From Phallusia mammillata (Eukaryota; Chordata; Ascidiacea; Phlebobranchia; Ascidiidae), in assembly GCA_003260075.1 (NCBI GenBank), contig QLIY01000288.1:1-64000 (forward strand): a stretch of DNA of 64,000 nt. The letters run 5' to 3'. Both the position numbers and the translations under genes were made by a program. The first letter of the stretch is position 1. Each line of letters begins with the position of its first letter. Below, piece by piece: positions 57,269-64,000 of this stretch. The notes beneath the pieces are model-generated. The model was not told the DNA's origin, searched no databases, and saw nothing but the letters and a program-made list of their open reading frames with translations.

Positions 57269-60200
57269 ATGGCAAGTGATGAATGTACTTCAAATGTACC
57301 TTTTTCAGCCATGTACTATAAGGCATTTCTCATACTGAAACATCATTTTTTTCAAACTCATCGATTTGCTATGTCTTGTTTGGCACGAAATGTGTTTTTA
57401 AAATCTGTGGAGTCTGTTGCACCTGATCAGTTAGTTCTTCAAAAGCTTGACAGGAAAAGAAATACTCTTTTTTTGGGTATGTATGCATAATAAAATATCA
57501 TAAACCTTATGGAAATAATGCATTCATTTACATTGTAAGGTGAATATGGGCATGTTTTGGACAAAAATGTGTATGTGATTGGGTTTGGAAAAGCAGTTTG
57601 TGGAATGTGCAGGGCTCTTCAACAAATAATTGGGGATCATATTGTATCAGGTGTTATTAGTGTTCCATCTGGACTGCCCAACAACCTTCGTAAAAACCAA
57701 AAAAGGTACTGGTGCTTTATCAATCCATTGGCAATGCACCTTTCTATAGCATACTGACTTGTTCATATCTACAGTTATTTATTGCCGTTAGATGATGGGA
57801 AAATTAAGGTAATTGAAGGAGCAAAGGACAATTTGCCCGATGATGATGCAGTGGAAGCTGCTAAACAAATAGTTGAGATAACACAAAAGGCATCATTTAA
57901 TGACCTTGTGATTGCTCTGGTTTCTGGAGGTGTGTGTTTGTCTATAAATAGAGAATGTAGTATTAGTGTTGTGACTTGTGCTAAGGTGGATCAGCACTTC
58001 TACCTGCTCCAATTCCTCCCATAAGCCTTGACATCAAAAAAATGGTTACAAAGGCTCTTGCAGAAAAAGGAGCAACTATTCAGGAGCTAAACATTGTTCG
58101 TCAGCAATTATCATTGGTGAAAGGAGGCAAACTTTTACAGTTCGCATATCCTGCCAAGGTATGTCACACAAGCCCACAAACTTATGTTGTGAGACAATTT
58201 AAACTTTTAGCTATTTGTAAGTGTTCAAACGCCCTCAAAGACGTCATAAATAACAAGAAAGTAGACAAACTGTTTGTTCATGAAGAGTCGGCCAGTTATT
58301 ATTATGGGTTTCCTTCGAAAAAGAGACAGATTTTGATTTTTCGGTCTCGTGCTAATTTGTTGGTACCATTTTTCCCGGAAAAATTGATTCATACTTTTTT
58401 AAGCGCACGCACATAACGATTGGGTATCTAAACTTGGTCACTAGAAATATTCGGCCATTTACACTGAATATTTGTTGTCTACACTGTAGACTCTACAGGC
58501 TAAATAAGTTAAAAATAGAAATGAATATTCAAACACGTTTAGATGGAAATTTAAGTTACACTTAGAACCGGGGTCGGCAACCCCTGGCACGGGTACCAAG
58601 GTTGGCACGCGAGATGTTTTTTCATGGCACGCCAGCCGGTTTGTGTTGAAGTAACAATATAACTTGTTACACTTCTTGTTATCTTAAAATTCAGCCATGC
58701 AAGCACGAAACACTCTGTTTTCTCTTTTTTTATTGATATCTGCTGGCACTAACCACTATTATTTAGAAAAACGCTGGCATGCGAGGTCATTAACAGATGG
58801 AAAAAATAAGTAAATTGGCACGCGCTGCCTAAAAGATTGCCGACCACTGACTTAGAATAATGCGACGTTTTTCCCAGGGTTACCGTATCCGCGTGAGCAA
58901 AATTCCGGACGGTTTCAATACATCGTCATATCGCATGTTGTTACATATTACCAACCCAAATAGTTTTATTTTTGACAATATATCATTGTTATCACCAAGA
59001 TAAAAGCCCAGTTTTGCTTCCTAGTAAGTTACAAAACATAACCAGAAACAGCCCACCAGAACAGTTATTTTAAGATGTCAGAAAAAATAGGGATCGAAAT
59101 AAAATTAAGTAACAAATCTATATCTGCAAGCATGGGCGCCGGCACGTAGGGGCAAGAGGGTCACTTTCAGACAACGCAGTTCTACTGCATAGGCCTATAA
59201 TTTCTGGCTATATGTACAAGTATTGCAAATAGTGTTTGTGGATAGCCTAATCATTTAACAGAAATTGGCAACATATGGGCAAAGACACCTTCATTCATTT
59301 AAAAGATAGGTATTTGCTTCCATTATTACGGGACAGTCTACCTTGTAATGTAAAACCTGTTTTGTGTTTTTCATGAAAAATGTAGCGACCGAAAAATTTA
59401 ATTAAATATTTACACCAGCAATAATATAGTGTAATAACACTTCACTTAACAACGTACTGCTCGTGAAATAACTTTGACTGTATTTAATAGGCTTTCATTA
59501 TTTAATGTTTTTGTAGGTTTGGGGTCTCATTTTATCTGATCTTGTTGATGACCAAGTAAATTTGATTGCAAGTGGCCCAACTGTGATTAATGAATACACG
59601 AGTGCTGATGCACTAAAAATACTGGAACAATACGAAGTCAAAAATACGCCACTTATGGTATCCTCATTTTCAAAAAGTCCTAGTGATCACACCCCAATGA
59701 CGGCAGATGTTGTGAACTGTGTGGTAGGCAACAACGAACTGGCGGTAAATGAAGGGCTTTCGGAAGCAAGACGCCACGGCTTCACGGCGGTGGCTCTTAG
59801 TCGTACATTACACGGTGAAGCAAAACAACTGGGATTCCTGTTTGCAGATCTCGGCATCGATTTAGCAAGTATGTTGGAAATCCACGATCCATGCAGAGTT
59901 ACGAAACTTAGATCAACTGTGGAACGTATCAGCGCCATGTCACACAGTACCATAGAGTTCGAATCCGTCTTTACCACGCTGTTTCCGTCGGTTATCTCTA
60001 AAGGTTTGTGTTTGATCGGGGGTGGAGAAACTACAGTGACTTTACAGAGCAGTTCAGGCCAAGGCGGAAGAAACCAAGAAATGGTTTTGGCAGCTGCTAT
60101 AAGGCTTTGTGAACGTTTGGAGGGGACAGAAAATAACTGTGAAATAACATTTCTTTCGGCGGGCACAGATGGCCAGGATGGCCCGACTCCGGCTGCAGGG

Positions 60201-60371
60201 GCGGTCTTTTGCTCCAGCGATTTGACAAAGTTTGATCTTGCCTACGCCAAAGAATGCCTAGTCAACCACAACTCGTATTCGTTTTTTAAAGACCATGGTA
60301 CTGTTATGACAGGTTTGACAGGGACTAATGTTATGGATATACAAGCGCTTGTTGTACGACGAACAACATAA
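57269..60371 (+). CDS. GLYCTK: GLYCTK, D-glycerate 2-kinase
   Basis: Class II glycerate kinase that phosphorylates D-glycerate in serine and fructose catabolism, cytosolic or mitochondrial. Exons 57269-57476, 57540-57705, 57775-57929, 57986-58158 and 59517-60371 join in frame to 518 aa, near the vertebrate length of about 520. Blocks in order: NVYVIGFGKAVCGM, SGVISVPSGLP, IEGAKDNLPDDDAVEAAKQI, ALVSGGGSALLPAPIPPI, GATIQELNIVRQQLSLVKGG, GLILSDLVDD, ASGPTV, CLIGGGETTVTL, GQGGRNQEMVLAAA, SAGTDGQDGPTPAAGAV (MOFRL domain) and TGLTGTNVMD. ATG 57269 is chosen because it opens the frame just after the acceptor; Met at 57371 (MSCLARN) would drop a possible targeting segment. No frameshifts. Confidence 0.95.
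58568..58849. mobile_element. hAT MITE in a GLYCTK intron, target duplication ACTTAGAA
   Basis: Ends 'ccggggtcggcaacccctgg' and 'gattgccgaccactg'; ACTTAGAA at 58560-58567 and 58850-58857. No coding capacity. Confidence 0.88.
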
Positions 60372-60566
60372 TTGTTTTAACATCTGGATGTTTCATAATG
60401 TCCATAAAGTTATGCAATACATAATCAGCTGTTGCTAAAATTTACGATTTGAATCCAAATGTAATATGCAATGCGCGTTCTGTTACTGCAATCACTAACT
60501 TTTTGTGAACAATTAGTAAGCAAGGCTTCATACGAAGTCCGTGCAAAAACACGCCATAATTTAAAC

Positions 60567-60824
60567 CAGTGGTTCCCAACCGGGGAGGAATTCCTCCCTA
60601 GGGAGGAATTGTGAGAGTTCAGGGGAGGAATTTCATAAAAACTGTAAAAAAAATTACATTGGAAATGTTTCAGAATTTCGCATTGAGTTGTAATGTAAAA
60701 TATATTGATGTTTCAAATTGCTATAATTTTGTATGTTATATTTGCTTTTTGTCTAATGGGGAGGAATGAATAGTTCGAAAATGGTCAAAGGGAGGAATCT
60801 AACAAAAAAGGTTGGGAACATCTG
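60567..60824. mobile_element. 258-bp hAT-like MITE, target duplication ATTTAAAC
   Basis: Ends CAGTGGTTCCCAACCGGGG and AGGTTGGGAACATCTG, with repeated 'gggaggaat' words inside; ATTTAAAC at 60559-60566 and 60825-60832. Confidence 0.92.
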
Positions 60825-60832
60825 ATTTAAAC

Positions 60833-61532
60833 CTTTAGGCCGAAACATTCTCTACCTCTTAATTGAGGTTCCATTTATAAAACTTGCATTCATTTTGCTT
60901 TATATTGTTGTTTGATAAGTAGCCCAATTAATTCTCTATTTCTCACCTGGCCTACTGGCATGTTGTGTAGACATAGCCATAGCCTAATTAGGAACAGAAG
61001 GTTAATTGACGATATCATAGGGCAGGTATGGCGTACCACTGACCCGCGGGTCACGAAGTTACCCGCCACATGAAGTTTAGTGACCCACTTGTAGTTTCAA
61101 CACAACAGTTAAATGAAAGCCCTTTGCCAGATTGCCTAATCCCTAATGTCTTAAAATACAGATTGTTGAGTCAATTGTGAGGCAACAGATATGTTTATTT
61201 AAACGTACAACTTGAAAAGATTTGTTGTAACTTTGTTGACGCTGTTCGGTTCAACATATTCATCCGAATCCTTGTTTTCACACATGAATTTGGTAAAATC
61301 AAGTGCCAGGAATCGTCTCAGCTCACATATGACTGCTGCGTGTATTAAGCTGAAAACTAGCTAGGATTGCAAGACTTGCAGAGAAGATGCAGCAACAAGC
61401 TTCTCGTTGACATCTACATGTAACAAAATATGTGACCCACTTTCCGAATTCTGATCTCATATATGACCCATTCAACTAAAAAGGTTCGCCATCCCCGTCA
61501 CAGGGGAATCTTTGTTTCAAACATGAAAAATT
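60833..61532. other. Repeat-rich region after GLYCTK
   Basis: About 61020-61500 looks like another non-autonomous element ('ggtatggcgtaccactgacc' to 'aaggttcgccatccccgtca'). No gene seen. Confidence 0.45.
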
Positions 61533-61873
61533 TTCGGTTCTTAAACTGGGGTCCGCGGTCATTTAGGGGTCCGCCACGCGATTTCGGAGGGACCGCGAAG
61601 AGCTTGAATTGCTAAATTGCTCTTGTAACATTCCCAGGCGTGGTAATCCATAGAATACTAAAATATTATTCTATGGGTAATCTAACGCAGTGCTCTTCAA
61701 CCGTTGTGCACGGTGCACCAGTACGAAAAGGTATACAAGGGTGCATCACAAACTTTTAAAGAACCATTAATATTTGACTTTCAAGATATTAGAAAAAATA
61801 TGTAGGCTTCAACTTATGTATAACAAAGGTAAACTTTTTCAATGGTTTATCCCCGTGTCTAGTTTGATAGTGG

Positions 61874-61944
<71 letters not shown>

Positions 61945-62324
61945 ATGAAAAATTCGCGAACGTATGCTTGGAGTTAATTGACATGATGGTATGCATAATG
62001 ATTTTTCATGACGCTTTTATCTCAGTTTACCTTTTAGGTAAACAGGGTGCATGAGTTCGTCACAACAATTACTTTAAGGGTTCAGCGCACCAAAAAAGGT
62101 TGAAGAGCAGTAGGCTACTGATCTAACGTAAGTAAACGAAATTCATCCAGCAGGTAGTTGTTGGAAAACTTTCGCGAGGAACCAATGAACCTTTTAGTTA
62201 ACTCCAGGTTTTGTTTCGGTAAGGAATGTTTAGTTTCATTAATCTATTTAACTCGGACCGCGAGTACTTACAAAAATAAGGGACCGTTATGGCTAAAAAC
62301 TTGAAAATTTTGAGAATCACTGAG
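61533..62324. mobile_element. Family-2-like hAT MITE split by a second hAT element
   Basis: The left part ('cggttcttaaactggggtcc', 'gggaccgcgaag') and the right part ('actcggaccgcgag', 'ttgagaatcactg') match family-2 ends and surround the element at 61688-62120. Boundaries are approximate. Confidence 0.65.
61688..62120. mobile_element. hAT MITE, target duplication ATCTAACG, with a G68 run
   Basis: Ends CAGTGCTCTTCAACCGTTG and GGTTGAAGAGCAGTAGGCTA-CTG; ATCTAACG at 61680-61687 and 62121-62128. The inside holds G68 (61875-61942), probably of wrong length. Confidence 0.88.
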
Positions 62325-62663
62325 CTAGTGGATAAACTCGGCTCAATGCGTGGATAAACCACAATGCAAAGAGCATAAAGGGCGATTTGGGTATCTGATG
62401 CAGATGTTGTGTTAATGCACGCTAATCTGACCAGAGGATTGACAGAAGAAGCTGTGACTACAGCATAGCCAGAGCCTATTTTGTCCTAAGTGGGGGAAAC
62501 AAGAGCCCATCATGTAACAATAATAGGGGAGACCGGGGATACTTCGGACGCGGGGATAGTTCGGACCAGGTACATGACGTCACAGTAGAGCATTGTGATG
62601 TCATTTTTAACAAATCTTCATGCTTCCATTACAAAGCAGCATACTGTTTGGGAGCATGCTCAT

Positions 62664-62881
62664 AATGTCCATAAAGTTATGCAATACATAATCAGCTGTT
62701 GCTAAAATTTACGATTTGAATCCAAATGTAATATGCAATGCGCGTTCTGTTACTGCAATCACTAACTTTTTGTGAACAATTAGTAAGCAAGGCTTCATAC
62801 GAAGTCCGTGCAAAAACACGCCATAATTTAAACCAGTGGTTCCCAACCGGGGAGGAATTCCTCCCTAGGGAGGAATTGTGA
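62664..62881. repeat. Copy of 60396-60612
   Basis: Repeats the GLYCTK 3' flank and the first 48 bp of the 60567 MITE, then ends at a single N (62882). The MITE end and host flank are copied together, so this is not a transposition copy. Confidence 0.85.
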
Positions 62882-62882
62882 N

Positions 62883-64000
62883 TACGTGTCTGGGGACAAC
62901 ATGTCCGACGTAGGCCTATCCCCGGTTGAAGTAAGTGTATTATATTGTATGCTCACAATAGTTTCAGATCATAAAATATGGTAAGAACGTTTAAAAGAAA
63001 GATGACAGGAGAGTATGCTTCAAGCGACCAAATAAAAAAAGCTGTTTTCGTCTAGTGCACAAGATGCTGACAGGAAAAGAAGGTGTTGCTCATGATGGAT
63101 AATCATGAATCACTCTTAAGTGTCGAAGGCGTTAAAGACGCCAAAGATAATGAGATTGTACTCCTGACGCTGCCTCCACACACCTCTAATAAACTGCAAC
63201 CACTTGATAAAACGTTTTTGGGTCCGTTTAAAACCTTTGTCAGCCAAGGTATTGATGATTGGATGATTGGGGGGGGGGTAGGTCAAGTCATTTCTATGTA
63301 TGATCTTCCGAGAATCTGATTACAATCGTGAGACAGAGCCGCGACCACAGTAAATATTAAGTCTGGATTTCTGTCCACCGGCATTTGTCCTTTCGACCAG
63401 AATATTTTTACGCATGACGATTTCTTGAGCTCGTTTGTTTCCGATCGTCCTGATCCGGAAAGTTGTGCTGAAGCGGCAGAGAGTGGTTAAACTTCCCTTC
63501 CACAGACAGAATCGTCTACTTCACGTTATAAACCAGACGAAGAGAGTAGCGATGGAAACACTGTGCCCGGGCCTTCCAACATCCCGTGTTCAGTCCATGT
63601 CTCGACAGAATGTGTCAGACCATATCCCAAAGTTCAACCAGGAAAGAAAAGGTCAGAAAAAAAGGTCGATCATTTAAGATCTCGACATAAAATTTTACAG
63701 AAAGAACCCCAAAGCAGTGAATTGATTCATTGAGCCGCTAGTAGAAGACACCCACGCCGTGGAAAGTAACCGGGTTGCCATGGTTCTGCCAAATCCAGTA
63801 TCAGTCGGAGGATCCAAATAGCAAATGGGAGCCCTATGATTTCCCATCAACCTTTCCTGTTTTAATATGCGCTAAGCCGCTAAAGTGCCGGCCTAGTCGA
63901 CTTGTATATTAGATGATTCGGTATTATTTCGTTTGTTGTTTTCACCAAATGTGACGAATAAAACAAAAAAAGTACACTGTCCGAGGTGACCCCGGCCATG
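62883..64000 (+). mobile_element. pogo/Tigger-like transposon fragment
   Basis: The transposase C-terminal part is visible in shifted frames. From 63083, MDNHESLLSVEGVKDAKD, then VLLTLPPHTSNKLQPLDK, then LGPFKTFVSQ: the last DDE_1 Asp region. From about 63350, NIKSGFLSTGICPFDQNIFT. From about 63540, a Ser/Pro-rich tail. A G10 run (63269-63278) causes one frame change. 'gtccgaggtgaccccgg' at the window end resembles 'gtctggggacaacatgtccg' and 'gagaccggggatacttcgga' (62530), possible terminal sequences. Incomplete at the edge. Confidence 0.75.

Overview
This is eukaryotic, metazoan nuclear DNA: spliced genes with GT/AG introns and AT-rich intergenic DNA packed with nested transposons. Two pairs of same-strand genes lie very close together, each with a splice acceptor and no AATAAA between them, as in spliced-leader operons. 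Together with introns as short as 60 nt this suggests a compact invertebrate such as a tunicate; the species call is inference.

Layout. 1-7.5 kb (+): last three exons of UBE2H (E2 ubiquitin-conjugating enzyme H), with repeat-filled introns. 9.9-14.4 kb (-): RENBP (N-acylglucosamine 2-epimerase, 8 exons, 404 aa) directly behind SNRNP25 (minor-spliceosome U11/U12 25K protein). 14-24 kb: shuffled near-identical blocks (three copies of SNRNP25 exon 1, two of a LINE) that look like unresolved haplotypes. 25.4-42.9 kb (-): a roughly 35-exon megasynthase of the animal fatty-acid-synthase type, KS-AT-DH-pseudoMT-ER-KR-ACP, ending after the ACP with no thioesterase. That matches animal FAS-like polyketide synthases (AFPK). 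It carries at least five apparent frameshifts while its neighbours have none. One of its introns holds a hAT transposon with a perfect 8-bp target duplication; another holds a palindrome with two 391-bp arms.

43-54 kb has no recognisable host gene. It holds an 83-bp minisatellite and a decayed MULE-like transposon (DDE, SWIM and Ulp1 parts) interrupted by small hAT elements, many with exact target duplications. 54.8-60.4 kb (+): a small one-pass membrane protein, CHMP7 (ESCRT-III) and GLYCTK (glycerate kinase, 5 exons, 518 aa); the last two form a candidate operon. 60.4-64 kb: more hAT elements and a pogo/Tigger-like transposase at the edge.

Assembly caution: long G or C runs, single Ns (6711, 16680, 21198, 50943, 62882) and N gaps (13974-14040, 35398-36078, 53450-53639) often sit where the sequence jumps or repeats itself. 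Copy number and local order near them are unreliable.
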